Positions 1 to 14,935 of a DNA stretch of 64,000 nt are shown here, in pieces. Each line of letters opens with the position of its first letter. Position 1 is the first letter of the stretch. Below the pieces are notes generated by a model that worked only from the letters and a program-made list of their open reading frames with translations, did not search any database and was not told the DNA's origin. Both the position numbers and the translations under genes were made by a program. Source of the stretch: Medicago truncatula (lineage: Eukaryota; Streptophyta; Magnoliopsida; Fabales; Fabaceae); assembly GCF_003473485.1 (NCBI RefSeq), contig NC_053045.1:36864494-36928493 (forward strand), in the 5' to 3' direction.

Positions 1-248
1 ATATTCAGTTAGCTCAAGCATATTCATTTCTTAGACATTCACGCTGCTACACGATTCCAACACTCATTAGTTAACTTACATGACTATTAACGTCATTGCA
101 TTATAAGTAACATTTTGTAGTGAGCATTGTCCTAACCCCCTCAAGGGTTGTTATCAACTGTCAATCACAGCATAAACAAATAATGATCCTTATGACCTTA
201 TCCTTTTCTTAATATACAAGATAGTTAGTTGATAACATAAAACTCTCG

Positions 249-1682
249 ATGTCTGTTCAGACCTGCGATAGAATTTGTTTGGCGCCCAAAAACCCTTTAA
301 AAGGGAAGTTTGGGACCTCTATTGGAGCACATGAGATTTTCAGCCCAGAGGTAATGACTAAACACAAATGTCAATAATTATACATTCTTTCTTTGACAAG
401 ATTATACATTTTCTCTTGGTCTCATATATTCTACGTTTTATTTTGAGTTTGTTACAATTAAATAACTTAAAAACCTCTTGTAATACAACCTTTTTAATAA
501 TAACGTGTTGTTGTGTTATGAAACACAACTATAAATCATTTGTTAGTACAATTTTTCCCCTTTGCCGACAATACCATAATACGATGAGGAAGACATACCA
601 CGTGTAAGTACTCGCCCGATCGATGTTACTATTGTCTTTGTACCATGAACATTCTTTCAAGAGAAGTATATTTTTTGGTCAAATTCAGCAGAAGTGTATA
701 ACCAAGTAGAGACTTAAGTAGATAATGAACTTTGATTTTTTCCAAAAGAAAGTAGATAATGAACTTATTGTTCTAGTATCACTAGCCTAGTATATGAAAT
801 AATTACAATCCCTTTTTTCACCTTCTCTTTTAGACATGGAAAGCAGCTTTGACAGAACTAGTGGCAACAGCCTCTCTAATGTTCACCTTGACTAGCTCCA
901 TTATTGCATGCTTGGACTCACACGAAGTTGATCCTAAGCTTATTGTTCCCTTTGTAGTTTTCATCATAGCCTTCTTATTCTTAATTGTGACAGTTCCTCT
1001 ATCTGGTGGCCACATGAGTCCTGTTTTCACATGCATAGCTGTTCTAAAAGGTGTTGTCACTCTTTCTCGTGCAGTCCTTTACGTCTTGGCACAATGCATT
1101 GGCTCAACAATTGGCTTCTATATACTAAACTGTGTAATGGATCCAAAATTAATAAATACATATTCATTGGGAGGTTGTGCTATTGGTGGCAAAGAACTCA
1201 ATTCTAGTATTAATCAGCATGATGCTTTGTTATTGGAATTCTCTTGTACATTTTTGGTACTCTTTTTGGGTGTCACGTTAGGTTTTGACAAAAAGATGTC
1301 AAAGAATTTGGGGTTGACAATGGTATGCTTGGTGATAGCTGGTGCCATGGCATTGGCAGTTTTTGTGTCGATAACTATAACGGGTCGGGCCGGTTATGCT
1401 GGTGTTGGGCTAAACCCGGCAAGATGCTTAGGCGCGGCGTTGATTCATGGAGGCTCGTTATGGAATGGTCATTGGGTTTTTTGGGTTGGACCTATCTTGG
1501 CATGTTTAATCTATTATAGTATCTCTATCAACCTACCAAAGGAGGGTTTGGTTTGGGTGGATGGAGAATATGATATCTTAAAGTTGGCTCTTGGTTCTTG
1601 CGCAACTATTCATAATGGTGATGTTTCAGATGATATCACAATAGAAGGAAGTGGAGCTGGCTTTCAAGAAGGTCATGTATGA
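249..1682 (+). CDS. X-intrinsic protein (XIP) aquaporin, two exons
   Basis: Membrane channel of the plant XIP subfamily of major intrinsic proteins. The family passes water and small uncharged solutes, usually at the plasma membrane. Exon 1 is 249-350 (34 codons; an in-frame stop lies at 222-224) and exon 2 is 834-1682. The intron 351-833 has GTAATG...TTTTAG borders in phase 0, and the product is 316 aa. The first pore motif is SPV (residues about 96-98, after SGGHM) instead of NPA. The second is NPARC (about 228-232); the Cys after NPAR is the hallmark of XIPs. Hydrophobic segments fit six membrane helices. The exon junction restores the conserved run HEIFSPE/TWKAALTEL. XIPs are missing from Brassicaceae, so an Arabidopsis-based annotation could overlook this gene. 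A decayed duplicate lies 0.6 kb downstream on the same strand. The family call is firm; the substrate cannot be read from sequence. Confidence 0.9.
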
Positions 1683-2311
1683 AAAGAGATGATAAACTTT
1701 GTGACTTCGTTGTCACTCACATACTAATAATAGTTGGTTTAAGGGAAGGAAAATGATATCCCATTCACTTTTCCCCCAACAACATGTGAGTTTTTAAAGT
1801 ATATACATTACTCAATATATAATTATGACTTGTTTGATTGTGTTTTTGCTTTTTAGTATTTGATAATTGTTTGATGTCTACCTCTAAAAAAAAATGTTTG
1901 ATGTCTAGAAAATATTTCAATTGAAATTATTAAGTGAAACACATAAATATCCGTTTTATTGTTTTTTAATAATGAAAATTTTAGATGAGTTGAGTTTTAA
2001 AATTTACCAGAGGTTAGGGCAGACTTTAACTAAAGAAGTAATTTATCACATTAATAGTGAAAATTGAACTCATACTTTTATAAGATATGAGTCAACTCTT
2101 TATCAACTGAATCAACTTATATTTTTAACGTCTCTTTTTCCACAACTCTCTGATTGCACTAAAGAGATTCTCCAATAGTATTGTTTGGCAAACTCTCATG
2201 TTACCTTGTGATATGCTTCAATAGAAGATATAAACCCATCACCATTGTGGCATACTTCAAATTGAGGTCACATAGATCCATATGATGCACGAGTAGTAAA
2301 CATAAACATTG
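1683..2311. other. Intergenic spacer between the two XIP copies
   Basis: AT-rich sequence holding the 3' region of the intact XIP gene and what was the upstream region of the decayed copy. I see no open frame with family resemblance and no recognisable repeat here. Confidence 0.6.
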
Positions 2312-3572
2312 ATGAACAATCCCCGGATAGTGAGAGAAGGTATTTCCTCTATCGGTGCCCATGAATTTTTTATCAATAGAGGTAATTCAACATCTAAGTC
2401 TTTGACATTTATATATCAGCATATGATGCTTTATTTTCACCTTTTATTTTTTTTTTGAAGAATCTTTATTTTCACCGTTGGAAAGTTCTTAAATTATTAA
2501 GGAGGAATTTTGAGTACTAAATAATAAGAAATTTTATATTTTATATTAAGTTTGCAATTAGACAAAATCTCTCTGATTTCCTATGTGACTCATTCCCCAC
2601 ATACTCTAGGTCTTGAGCTCTGCCCTATTTCTGACGAGCTTCTTGAACCTAACTCACATAACTTTTTATTATAAACAAATAATCAATTTTATTTAATTTG
2701 ATCTTGTAATAAAAAAAAGTAAATCAAATCAAATTTCTTTAAAATACATTTTAAATTAAATAATATCACATACATTAAGAAGACATGTATAACACATACA
2801 AATAAAAGTTGTTCAATTGTTTGTACAAGAAAAAAAGTTCAATTCCTCGTAAAAAAAAAGTAAGCACCAAGAAATGATAACAATCATTTCCATTTTAATT
2901 TTTCCTTCTTTTTCAGACATGGAAAGCAACTTAATCGCAACTGCCTCTCTTATGTTTTACCCTAACGAGTTCTATTGCATGTTTGGTCACATCACATAAT
3001 CCTAACCTTATAATTCCCTTCACAGTCTTCATTCTAACCTTCTTGTTCCTGATTGGCACAGTTCCTCTAACTGGTGGCCACATGTGTCCTGCTTTCACAT
3101 TCATAGCTGCTCTAAAAGGTGGTCACTCTTTCTCGTGTACTCCTCTACGTCTTAGCACAATGCATTGGCTCAATAATTGGTTTATGTATACTCAAATGTG
3201 TAATGGAGCCGAAGTTAATAGATGAATATTCCCTTGGTGACAAAGGGCAAAGTTCTTCTGGTATAATAAAGCCACAAGATGGATTGTTGGCTGAATTCTC
3301 TTGGGACATTTCTGGTACTTTGTTGGCCTCACATTTGCAGTTGACCAAAAAAGGCACAAGGATTTGGGGTTGCCAATGATTTGTATGGTTGTAGCTGGAT
3401 CCTTGGCACAGACAGGATTTGTGTCTATAACTGTAACTGGACATGCTGGTTGTGCAATTATGGTGTCTCTGGTAATCTACCTAAGGAGGGTTTGGTTTGG
3501 GTTGATGGAGAATATCATATCTTAAGGTTGGCTATGGGTTTTTGTGGGACTGTCTCTGCTAGTGCTGTCTGA
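2312..3572 (+). pseudogene. Decayed tandem duplicate of the XIP aquaporin
   Basis: Both exons of the upstream XIP gene can be aligned. Exon 1 is about 2312-2381 and still ends at a GT donor after a stretch equivalent to SSIGAHEF. Exon 2 starts after the acceptor at about 2917 with ACATGGAAAGCA. Against the intact copy I see a loss of about 10 bases right after the exon 2 start, further small indels near 2955 and 3118, and another around 3310, so the homologous frame jumps several times. About 115-120 bases covering the second pore motif (NPARC) and the sixth helix are gone: the sequence passes from the segment after ITVTGHAG straight to the conserved tail NLPKEGLVWVDGEY. The first pore motif reads CPA rather than SPV. 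A working channel cannot be made from this copy. Its intron is slightly longer (about 535 bases). Recent tandem duplication followed by decay is the simplest reading. Confidence 0.85.
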
Positions 3573-3917
3573 AATGACATTGCTTTGTAGCCTAAATATG
3601 AAAGGAAGAGGCATGTTGGTTAATTTTTTTTACCACACACACAACAAGCATTAGTATCAATTATGATATTCATAATAATCCCATTTTCATAAAAAGCTGT
3701 CAGTTTTCTACAATTTAGTCTTACATATCAGTCAATAACACACAGCTTTGCATCACACATTACTAAAGTTTAAAAAGTACTTAACATAAGCTGCATCTTA
3801 CAGTTGCCTCCTAATAACCACAAATACTTCCTAACTTTACTAGCTATAACTGCTTGGAAAACAGTTTAAAGGACAGGGACATGCAAGTAACAGACATCTC
3901 TTGGTAATCAGTAGTTC
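3573..3917. other. Spacer between XIP pseudogene and RPB10 3' end
   Basis: Contains the likely 3' untranslated region of the leftward gene RPB10. No other feature seen. Confidence 0.5.
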
Positions 3918-5795
<1,878 letters not shown>

Positions 5796-7972
5796 CTTCT
5801 TCTTCTTCTCAAGACGCTGCTAGAACCTTCCTCAAGAGTTTGTTTGCTACAACAATTTAATGACAACTTTATATTGTGTCGGAACAAAAAGTGTTTCAGG
5901 GTTTAAGAGTCTTTTATTTTATTTTATTTTTTTTCATTGGGCTTAAAAATTTGTTAAGGTGGCATGTTGGGCTCCAAAATAATTACTCAGTTTTAAATTA
6001 AAAATATGTTTTGTATAAAATTAAATTAAATAATTTTATTTTGTCAAAAAAAATTAAATTATTTTACTTTTTTTACATTGGAGACAATGAGAATTGACAT
6101 AAGACCCATGCATACTATTTAGAGTTGTTCACAATTCAGTTTGAATCGATTTTGAAATAGAAGTTGATCATACCTGATCAGAAGGTGATTGTCGGTGCTT
6201 TAAATGCGGTGGTTTGAATGGTAGTAGAATGCGTCAAGAGTGCTTCTTGGAACGGCAGGGGGGTCTGTACATGCTCAAGTTAGCAGAGATTAGAGAGTGA
6301 GGTTTAGAGGAAGAATAGATTCTACCTTGGGGACTCTTAAGAGTCCCCTATATATAGAGGTGGAGAGCTGCATAGCCGTTGTAATGGCACATCTGGGTCC
6401 GGTTGGCAGTTGCGAAATCGTGGGAAGTGTAACCACCAGAGAAATAATTGTGGAAACGTGCAAAGAGACGTTGTGGTTCGTTTGAACAGGTCTTGCTTGC
6501 TCCGTGCACTCCCTTCGCGGAGAAGGGGTATGTCGCAAGTAATGTTGGCAAACGTGGTGTTTGAACTTTAGATTGTATTGGGCCTAAATAAATGGACCTA
6601 AGATCCTTTTGACCGGTCCAGAACAGAAGTCATCTAATCCAAAGATTAAAGTAGTATGTAGTTTAATTTAAATTGGATCGGTTCATTTAATTTTTTTTTA
6701 ATTATATATTTATATTATTTCCAACTAGCGTCAAAATGACTATCACCGTGCCTCTTTTTTTTTTATATCGATAAAAATAATAGTTGTAAAATTTTACCAA
6801 ATTATTTAAAAAAATGAAGTTATTTGGTTGTTTTTTTTTTTGAGAAAAGTTATCTGGTTGTTAAAAACAATAAAATTGTAAAGATAATATTAAGTGATGG
6901 GTAAAATTGGAAGCAAAATTTTACACGAAAACCTATTATCTTACACTGAAATTTTAATCATTAAAATTTTACATGATAAATGGTATAAAAAAACTAATTA
7001 AATTTGCTCTCATAAAAAAAAAACTAATTAAATTTTTTAATTATTTAATTAAATAAAGAAGAGTTAAATTGTAAATAAAATAGTTTATATAAAGGGTAAA
7101 ATTTGAAAGCAAAAAGACACACCAAAAGTCGGTATACTTCTTATATATTGTTATAGATAACACGCTAAATATTATTTATGTATATGCATAATGTTGCAAG
7201 ATAAACCACATCTTTAACTAATTTTCATATTTTTATCGATCTTCCTACATGTCTCTAGAATATGATCATTAATGAAATGATATAATTTTCTTTTGTAAAA
7301 ACAAAATCACTTGTATTTGCATCATACAAATAGTATAAAAAGAGTTATATTATAACTAATAAGTATTTTTTTTTGAAAGAAATTATAACTAATAAGTATT
7401 GTCTACAAGGTCTACCTCACGTAGTATTCGACGTTTTTTGTGGTTATTTAGGTTCGAACTTGGGATCTCCTCTTTGTGAGTGTGAGCTTGCCAATTGCCT
7501 CTGTCGCTCCATCTACAGATATTTCCTTTCTTAAATTGCAAGAGTTCCATGTGAAAGATAAAATATGAGCAACACACTTGGGAGTTGGGACCAGCTTTGA
7601 TACATGGAGAGCTTGTCTTCAACGTTGGAACATAATTCGATTTTCTGGCTATGCCCTTCTTTTTTTCATCATGATGAAATTATCTTAATCTTTTACCATG
7701 CAATGTTAGAATTATATTAATCTATTAACAATGGTTTGATAAAGTAACCATTATATAATTAAATAAAGTAACTTGCCAAACTTGGGCAACTGAGTCTCTC
7801 CCCTAGCCTCAAAGCTTCCAAATTTGACTGCTCAAAAAAGACAAATTATACTAGTACTAATACATAATTTACACAAATAAATATTTTATTATAGTTACTG
7901 GTTCTTAATTTTATCCATCATCATATACATACATACATACATACATACTTAGATCTACACAGCTATGATGAA
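5796..7972. other. Intergenic region with a GC-richer patch and a SINE-like stretch
   Basis: Covers the RPB10 promoter and the 3' flank of the EF-hand gene. The patch at about 6160-6560 is richer in G and C than its surroundings and is open in two minus-strand frames (6290-6538 and 6348-6551), but neither product resembles a family I know; it may be LTR-derived. At about 7389-7545 the minus strand has a GTTCGAACC box preceded by GGCAATTGGCAAGCTC, like a tRNA-derived SINE head. A short CATA microsatellite lies at about 7925-7948. The rest is featureless AT-rich DNA. Confidence 0.5.
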
Positions 7973-10900
7973 TTATGCTGTTTCAGCAGGGGTTGGCTGC
8001 AGAAGTGTAGAAGAGGAGCCTAGAGGCTCATGCACTACAGAATTTGAAGCAACTGCTATAGGATTTCCTTCCAACTGCAACATGATACTCCCCAATATTT
8101 CAGTTAATATTTTCTTGAATTCTTCTTCTTTCACCAACTTTGCATCATCTGCACTCACCAACTTGAACACTTCACCAATTACCTTATCCATCTGCAAAAA
8201 CAAATACACATGCACAAATATTCAATTCAATTTCAGTCTCAATTAGACATATGAAGCAACAAAATGATGAAAAAGTGTGAGAGAATAGACAACACACCTC
8301 TTCAATTGCACCAAATGGAGGTAAAGCAGCAGATGGAGCCACCGTGTCCAGCGCCACGCGTAGGTAATCCTTCGAAATTTTTCCATTTTTATCTTTAGGC
8401 AAAGTCTCTATAGCTGAGTTCAAAATCTGCATCCCATCGTGGAGGAATTAATATATCAATAAGCTAGGAACAAGAAAGATGTTTCAAGTAATTGATATCC
8501 AAAATGAAAATAGACCAACCTTGTCTAATTCAAACTTGTTGGATAATAGTCTTTTAACACCATTTCCATCAAAGGTGCTTTCACTATGAGCAACTATAAC
8601 AGGTTGCTCCTTAAGGCGATTCGCCACGCTCAATGCTACTTTCTTAAATTCCTCCAAAAATATCTCTTGAGAAACAGGTTTATCTAAATCATGCCCATGT
8701 TCAGAAAGCAGTGCCGGTTCCACAATGTTGCTAATAACCTACACAAAGGATGATCAAGCCACACAAAAATTGGTATATAGTTTATAATGTTTTGAAGTCA
8801 ATGATATAGAAAAAGTTTAGAAACAAGACAAAATGAAATTGGTCTCCCATGTAAAAAAATTGAAACCATGTCGTGTAGACGCGCTAAATTATTAGAGACC
8901 ACTTCCATTTTATATCTGTCTAATTTTCGTCGATGGTTCAACTTTTTTTCTAGTATGAATTATTGGCTACCCAAGAATCAGAAGTAGGAGGAATCCCTTG
9001 ATCAACATTGAGTTTGCTGAGAGCTTGAATTATAAGATCATGAAGAGATTTTTGAGGTGATTCAATTTGAGAGAATATGGAAACTATCTCTGGTTCATAA
9101 CTTGGACCATTAAGAAACTCGAGAAGATCTTCGCCATCAATGCGAAGTATCACAATTGGATCACGTTTGAGTCCAGCAGCCATGCCCAACAGAATGTCTG
9201 AGAGAACCTCTTTGAACTCAGTCTTGCTCACTTTTTCTTGCTTTCCATGTGTGAATTCATTCAATACCTAAAGAGTTAATATGTCAATTGTCAAGAAAAA
9301 TTGTCATTTCTTGTTTCCTTATTGGTTCAATATAACGGCTAATCAAAGACAAAGACAGATTCTTATCAGCACTAAGGAATAAACAAAAATTATTAAAAAT
9401 TACAGTATGTGTATATAATATCAACAAATGCATGTATGTGTGTATGTATTTCATTCAAATTGACTTAATGTGTGGTTTCACATATATATTGATTGATTGA
9501 TGTATTGAATATTGTATTCTTTACTGAATAATTCATGTGTCCTATACCATAAGTCGTTTATGATTTTGTCATATCAAAATAAAATATTTTCTATTTTGCA
9601 AAAACATAGTGAAAGTATGTTATGTTTGGTGGTTGTGTAATCACTCTCCTAGAAGTGTTGGTCAGCACAACTCTAGAAAGAATTTATAAAAAGGATAAAA
9701 AAGTGAAAAAAATTCATTCAATCCTCAACTATATATTGTTCATATATCTTAAGACATCAAGTTATTTTAGAATATCAATTAGAGTTAGCATTTTGCTCAC
9801 ACCTACTATGATTTTTGTGAGCATAAGACGTGTCTCTCTTAGTCTAAATTTTTCTTAAAATAAAACAAAAAAAATTAGCATCAACTGCTATATTTTTTAT
9901 ATGGTGACTAAGGTAGCTTATGATTTATATATTTATTGTTTCTTTATATATTTGGTACATAGTTAGGTAAGCATTTTGCTTTTTCACAAAGTATGCCACA
10001 CACAAAAAATCTCCTTTTAATTTACTTGTCCCCGCAAGAAACATAGCCTTAGGAATGCAGCCAGCAACCAGGGCCATATAATTTATGGTTGAATAATAAT
10101 AGCAGGTTGACTTTATGTACTCTAAAGTCTAACTCAAAATTTTCTACTTGCATAGCCTTGTCTGAGTACTGAGTACTAAATAATTATTAGATTTAATCTA
10201 AGTATAATATATAGATTAAACAGAACATATCAATCACCATTATATATATTAGGTCATAATACCAACAGCAACAAAAAATTCCCCCAGATTCCTCCTTGTA
10301 TATGGAGAAAAGAAAATGGTAACAAAAAGTTAAGTAGCAACAGCAAAATCAATTGCGATTTTGCTACTAGCGCGCGTTTGATGCTCCAAACGCACGTCCA
10401 CCCCTACTTCCACTACGATTTTTGAGAAGACTACGAAGCCAAGCTTCTATTTGAACGTGGGAAATTACCGTGATTTTGCCGTAAATGTGTAAAACTCACC
10501 ATGCAACCAAACCAAATGGACGTTAAGTGTATGTTTTAATTTGCGGTGAGTTTGACACAATCATGGTGAGTATAACTTTCGTAAAATCAAGCTAGCAAAC
10601 CTATTTTAATAAATATGGACTAAAAAGTGTAGTCCCACATCACCGACCAAATTGTATATAATAATATACACAAATAAGACTAATCAATAATTATCATAGA
10701 AGATAGATGAAGATGCTTCTAGGACCACAGTCCACAAAAAAACATAGTACCAGTACTTTTTGAATAAATAATAAATAAATCAAATAAATAACAATAGCAA
10801 AACAACAAACATTGGAACCAGAACAAATAATATGATGAAGGTAATGACATCGATCATATCATAATGCTGATTATAGTAATTTACTGTATTTTATTTCACC

Positions 10901-11444
10901 ACCACATGATAAGAATATTAGAAAAGTCAAAAGATAATTCATAGCCTTATCTACTTAATAAGTCGGTTTGACACTATTTCTCTAAGCAGTGATAACCATG
11001 AATTAATTTCTTGTTTAGCTGAAATTAATTATTAAAACTTTGTTATCTTAGAGAACAAACTTTGTTGCCAAATTCAAACATATGTGTATCAATCTATAGC
11101 AAAGAAGTAAATAGAATATTACACTATATATGCATGCATATATAATCATAAATGGTTGTAATATTAATGAAGAGTAATACCTCAGAATAGATGTGATCAG
11201 AATCAGGATTAGTGCCTTTAGCAGGTAAACCAAGAGCAGAACCAATATCAGAAACAGCAGGTTGAAGTTCAGTCAGAGAGAGTTTACCATCTTTATCTCT
11301 ATCCAACTCTTGAAACTTATGGTTCACAAAGTTACTAAAAACATCTTTGTTTCCAACTAACTCCATAATATTAGAACCATCTAGAACCTCTACTGCGTTT
11401 CCACCACCACCACCACTTTTTCTCTTAACTGAACCACTCTCCAT
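7973..11444 (-). CDS. EF-hand calcium-binding family protein, five exons
   Basis: Predicted cytosolic calcium-binding protein of 375 aa with no signal peptide or membrane segment. Exons (minus): 11181-11444, 8971-9267, 8520-8738, 8298-8426 and 7973-8191, all GT-AG and all phase 0. One canonical EF loop at residues 48-59 (DRDKDGKLSLTE) has every calcium ligand. A second loop-like stretch at about 270-281 (PKDKNGKISKDY) lacks the acidic residues at positions 1 and 12 and probably binds weakly or not at all. The rest matches a conserved but uncharacterised plant EF-hand family (DSDHIYSEVLNEF, KKPVSQEIFLEEFKKVALS-like blocks, EIFGSIMLQLEG-like end). If the donor after exon 2 is not used, translation ends six codons later, giving a possible short form of about 193 aa. 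Intron 1 is 1.9 kb. Family call firm; biological role unknown. Confidence 0.9.
9268..11180. other. Intron 1 of the EF-hand gene with MITE-like debris
   Basis: Long AT-rich intron. The part at about 10365-10610 contains CGCACGTCCACCCC, GTGATTTTGCCGTAA and CCAAACCAAA, motifs shared with 18480-18660, and is probably an old MITE. No coding frame stands out. Confidence 0.4.
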
Positions 11445-13255
11445 TGTGAATCCTGTGACTCACCTTTCTCTTTTTCTTTGCTACTCTCGTGACACTCACA
11501 CGAGTTAAAGTGTTGAGAACTTACTACTTGATATTCTATACTATTTCTGTCTCAAAATATTCAGTTTAGTTTCAACTTTTTCAATTCAATTTAACTACTA
11601 CTTTGCTTCTCTTCTCGAGTGTTCGTCTCCCTTTATTGATAGATGTGCTATAGTGTCGTGTATGCACTACGATGTTCGATAAAAATTAATATAATTTATA
11701 TGGTTATAAGGTTCTTTTTAATAAAAAAATTAATATATTATTTAAATCAAGTGGAAAAGTGAAAGAAAAAAATCATACATTAAAACTTAGTATCAATTTC
11801 CATAATAGTATATATATTTGAAAAATTGTGGGCATATCATATTTGTTAAACAAATCCGATCACTAAACATTTAAGATTTGGCATAACTACCTTTATTAAG
11901 GAGAAAGTTTTTTGGGTTTTATAGAACTCTAAGTCTCACTTAAGATCCTATTTTTAAGTGGAATCTACGTTGTTTTAATATTAAAAAATTGATATATAAT
12001 AATGATATAATGTTATTGATTAGTGTGTCTCATTTAAGAATTTTGTGTGAAATGTTATTGGAGGAATTGAGTGCTTATTAATTACTAATTTTAAAAAATT
12101 ATAAATGAGTGATATATACACGTGAGACTCATTTAAGTACGCAAAAATGAGTGTGATGTAGGAGGATTTCTTTAGTATTTTATTATTTCAGCTCAATTTT
12201 ATTGTTTGTCTGTTTTATTTTATATTTTGGATTTTCGGCTCATTAGGGTTTTGTTATTTTCCTATTTAAGCTTAACATTTGCAGAAGGGACACACTTTTA
12301 TTCATTCAATAATATTTTAAAGACTTTTCTCAATTTTCTGGTGGATTCCGGAACATTATTTTCACAAATTTATCATTTGCAGACTTTTTTTTTTTTTCAA
12401 TCTAGATTTAGCGTTTCCCAACCTACATTTCCGACTCTATCAAAATGTCTTAATCGTACATGCTCTAAGAGTTGTAGAAAACGTTGGAAAACTATTTTAA
12501 TTCAGAAATACCGTATCTTAGTGCAATTGAGAGTTGAGACATATTATATAAGTTGCTAAATCTCATTAGTTTTTAATCTATTAGACATATATTTCTTCAC
12601 ATGTGTAAAGATATTGGAATAGATGCAAGTATATACTTGGTTACTTTAAAGAGGAAATGAATATGCTTATTTCATTCAAATGTATCCAATTCAAAATTAG
12701 TTGGTTATGTTGATCTAGAAATTTTAGAACTGCATGACACAAGTCGATAATATTTTAATTGAAGTATATATCATTCAACATATACAAGAGACTTGTGATT
12801 TTGTTTATAGAATAACTATTACTGCAACAAATTAGGTATTTCTCTATAAAAAAAATAGTTATATAAGCATTAATCAAAGTTGTTTATGTAATAATATCTA
12901 AGACATCATTTTACAAAGTTATGGCCAACTAAAATATTTGTGCAGCTATTATATGAGATTGATTTTAGATGTTTCAAAGATTATGTGTCTACATGAGTAA
13001 GAGAAATGAGTATGTTCTGGAGTCTTTTTTCTATTATCAAAATTTTGTCTCATTGAGTTTTCCTCGAAAGGCTTTTAATAAGATAGTTTCTCAAACAGTT
13101 AATGACACATTATATTACGGTATTCATATACTTTTAAATTACTAGGTGTCATGTGGATGTGGATTGGAAACCTGGCATCTTGAAGAGTACAATGTCATAC
13201 TCTCCTTTTCTTCCCTATATAATATAAGTAATGATATTTAAACAATTTTTTGTTA
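11445..13255. other. Intergenic, promoter side of the EF-hand gene
   Basis: Mostly AT-rich and without genes. The part at 11890-12170 (AAGTCTCACTTAAGATCC ... ATACACGTGAGACTCATTTAAG) resembles in inverted form the interior of the Tourist-like MITE at 23782-23977, so a related element probably lies here; its ends are not clear. Confidence 0.4.
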
Positions 13256-13513
13256 CTCCCTCCGTCCCTTAATATATGATACAGTTGACTCCATTATGCA
13301 TTCCAATGCATAATTTTGAGCTTAAATATCTTGAATAATATGTTAGAAAAAATCATGAAAATTTGATATTTTGAAAATATTCATCGAGACGAATCTAACG
13401 ACATCTTATATGAATATATTTATCTATGTATATTAGTAGAAATATATGGTCAAAGTAAACTAGGTCAAAATTGCAAATTTTCAAATAGGTCATCTATTGC
13501 GGGACAGAGGGAG
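13256..13513 (+). mobile_element. Stowaway-type MITE, 258 bp
   Basis: Starts CTCCCTCCGTCCC and ends with the complement GGGACAGAGGGAG, flanked on both sides by TA, the Tc1/mariner target duplication. The interior (TTGAATAATATGTTAGAAAAAATCATGAAAAT and GAGACGAATCTAACGAC blocks) is shared with elements at 24021 and 28895. Confidence 0.85.
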
Positions 13514-14099
13514 TACAATTTTTGGGACAACCTTGATGTTCTTTCTTTTTATTGGTCAAACACAATGGAGAGAGAAAAAGTAAGAGAAGAATAAATATAT
13601 AATGTGAATATGAGAGAGAAAGTTGTACCAAAATGATTGTACAAATATCATTTCTCATATAATATCGATACTTAGACCATTTACAATGGTTAAACACATT
13701 CAACAACCCTCAACACCCACTTTTTCAATTCCCAATATTCCACATCGTTTTCTCTCTCTTAATTCAACACCCATTCAATTTTTACCTCTCTAATGGTTTT
13801 TTCATTCAACACTCTACCCCACCACCTTTTATTTCTTATTCTTATTTAATTTTATATTTTTGTTTTTATAATTACATAAAATTACAATTATCGATTATAA
13901 TTAAATTAAAATAAAGAAACACTTAACAATTTTTTTTTTTTGGTAAAAACAAAATTTATTTAAATAATTTATTTTTATTTTCTTAACTTAAAATGCAATA
14001 CAACAAACTAAGCACGCGACACACAAATAGCTTAAAATGCAAGACAACAAACAAGCACACAACACACAAGTAATTTATTTAGTACGATACAAATCATCT

Positions 14100-14935
14100 T
14101 CAATCACGAAACATTCCAAACTTTGTCCGTATGTGCTTCACTAGATCTGCTTGCAATTCGTGATGAACATTTGGATCACGCAACTCGGATCTAGCATGAA
14201 CATGATTTTCAAAAGTGGGTAACACCTCGGTCGAGTATGGTTGCGGTGTACTAGATCCACTTCCCTCAGATTGCTCAAAATCGGTCCAACGTTGAGCATA
14301 TGTATCTCGTTCATCCTCAACAATCATATTATGTAATATGAAGCATGACCTCATGATGATACCCAAATCGGCTATGTCCCACAAGCGAGTTGGTTCATGG
14401 ATGATTTTAAATCGAGCTTGAAGCACTACAAAAGCACGTTCGATGTCCTTCCGACATGCCTCCTGATGTTTTGCAAATAACTTATCGGGTTCACTTTGAG
14501 GAAGTCTAATTGATTTGACGAAAGTTTGATAAGAAGGGTAGATACCATTAGCTAGATAGTATGTCATATTATAGGGACGTTGATTCACAAAGAAATTCAC
14601 CATTTGAGCTTTTCCCTGTTCTAGATCATCAAACACCAGTGACCGGTCTAGCACGTTGATATCTTTCAACGTTCCTGGACATCCAAAAAAAGGCATGTCA
14701 GATCCATAGATCATGAGATGCAACTGCTTCAAGAATAACTGTGGTTGTTCCCTTATCCCCTGGTAAATTGACCTTCCCATGCTTTAGGACAATTTTTCCA
14801 CTCTCAGTGCATGCAGTCAATACTCCCGATCATCCCTAGGAACCCCTGCATTTCACTAACATGTAGTATTCTTTGAAGATCATCTTGGGTTGGTGCTCTT
14901 AGGTACACTTGCTTATACAATCTTATAATTCCTGG
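14100..14935 (-). pseudogene. Harbinger transposase (plant HARBI1-like), broken
   Basis: DDE-type transposase remnant of the plant Harbinger group. Near 14800-14935 the minus strand reads QDDLQRILHVSEMQGF then GMIGSIDCMH, containing the first catalytic Asp. A TGA replaces the expected Trp right after this. Further stops and a one-base shift follow up to about 14695. From 14780 down to 14100 a 226-codon frame is open, with FFGCPGTLKDINVLDRS (second Asp) and KDIERAFVVLQARFKI (catalytic Glu). Thus all three acidic positions can be found, but in an interrupted frame. The N-terminal part of the enzyme is absent because of the deletion at about 14935. Confidence 0.85.

Noticed and set aside
3145..3444. 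A 99-codon minus-strand frame
   Set aside because: Antisense of the decayed XIP copy.
14100..14780. A host gene of 226 codons (HARBI1-like nuclease)
   Set aside because: It lies between transposon ends with a target duplication, is cut off at its start and is preceded by in-frame stops.
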